A DNA stretch of 5,260 nucleotides from an uncultured Eubacteriales bacterium (GTDB lineage: Bacteria; Bacillota; Clostridia; Christensenellales; Pumilibacteraceae): the NCBI GenBank assembly GCA_900553005.1, contig USBU01000100.1, positions 1 through 5,260 on the forward strand. The letters run 5' to 3'. The translations under genes and the position numbers were made by a program. Below are positions 5,215 through 5,260 of this stretch, one piece after another. The stretch's first letter is position 1, and the number at the start of each line of letters is the position of its first letter. Under the pieces are notes generated by a model. It ran no database searches. It saw nothing but the letters and a program-made list of their open reading frames with translations, and had not been told where the DNA came from.

Positions 5215-5260
5215 CTGTCTCTTATACACATCTCCGAGCCCACGAGACGGAGCTACATCT
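5215..5260 (+). other. Illumina Nextera adapter and index contamination
   Basis: The last 46 bases are synthetic. CTGTCTCTTATACACATCT (5215-5233) is the 19-base Tn5 mosaic end, CCGAGCCCACGAGAC (5234-5248) is the rest of the Nextera read 2 adapter, GGAGCTAC (5249-5256) sits in the i7 index position, and ATCT (5257-5260) begins the P7 sequence. This order is read-through past a short insert. It is not a natural transposon end. From memory the index matches N718 of the Nextera XT set. Confidence 0.97.

Noticed and set aside
5215..5233. A natural Tn5/IS50-like transposon end
   Set aside because: The 19-base mosaic end is followed directly by the Nextera adapter tail, an 8-base index and the P7 start, so it is synthetic.

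Overview
The window looks like one end of a Clostridia-type (Firmicutes) genome fragment, probably a short metagenome or isolate contig. The clues are a Firmicutes-like L7/L12 protein, strong GGAGG-type ribosome binding sites, and sigma-A-like promoters with TATAAT boxes. The genus cannot be told from this sequence. The right end is not genomic: from 5215 onward it is Illumina Nextera read-through adapter plus an index, so the contig stops inside its last gene.

Layout: (1) 1-452, + strand: rplL (ribosomal stalk protein L7/L12), cut just before its ribosome binding site, followed by an intrinsic terminator that can work in both directions. (2) 511-3546, - strand: a compact three-gene operon read from right to left. 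It holds a BNR/Asp-box sialidase-like protein, an N-acetylneuraminate lyase (nanA) overlapping it by 4 bases (ATGA), and a second, divergent sialidase-like protein 13 bases further on. (3) 3547-3712: a 166-base divergent control region with a promoter for each side, a tandem 21-base direct repeat over the operon's -35 region, a palindrome over its -10 box and a cre-like site. (4) 3713-4564, + strand: an AraC-family regulator with an N-terminal cupin domain, followed by a tiny 10-codon ORF behind a perfect Shine-Dalgarno. (5) 4660-5214, - strand: the C-terminal 184 codons of an unrecognised protein, cut at its 5' end by the adapter.

How the genes may work together: the sialidase-like proteins would release sialic acid from a glycoside and the lyase would split it into N-acetylmannosamine and pyruvate. 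The AraC-family protein is the obvious candidate regulator of the operon. Neither sialidase-like protein has a signal peptide, so the most direct reading is cytoplasmic processing of an imported sialoside or a related nonulosonic-acid glycoside. No transporter, NanE or NanK is in the window. I see no CRISPR array, tRNA, rRNA or insertion sequence. The only transposon sequence is the synthetic Tn5 mosaic end of the adapter.
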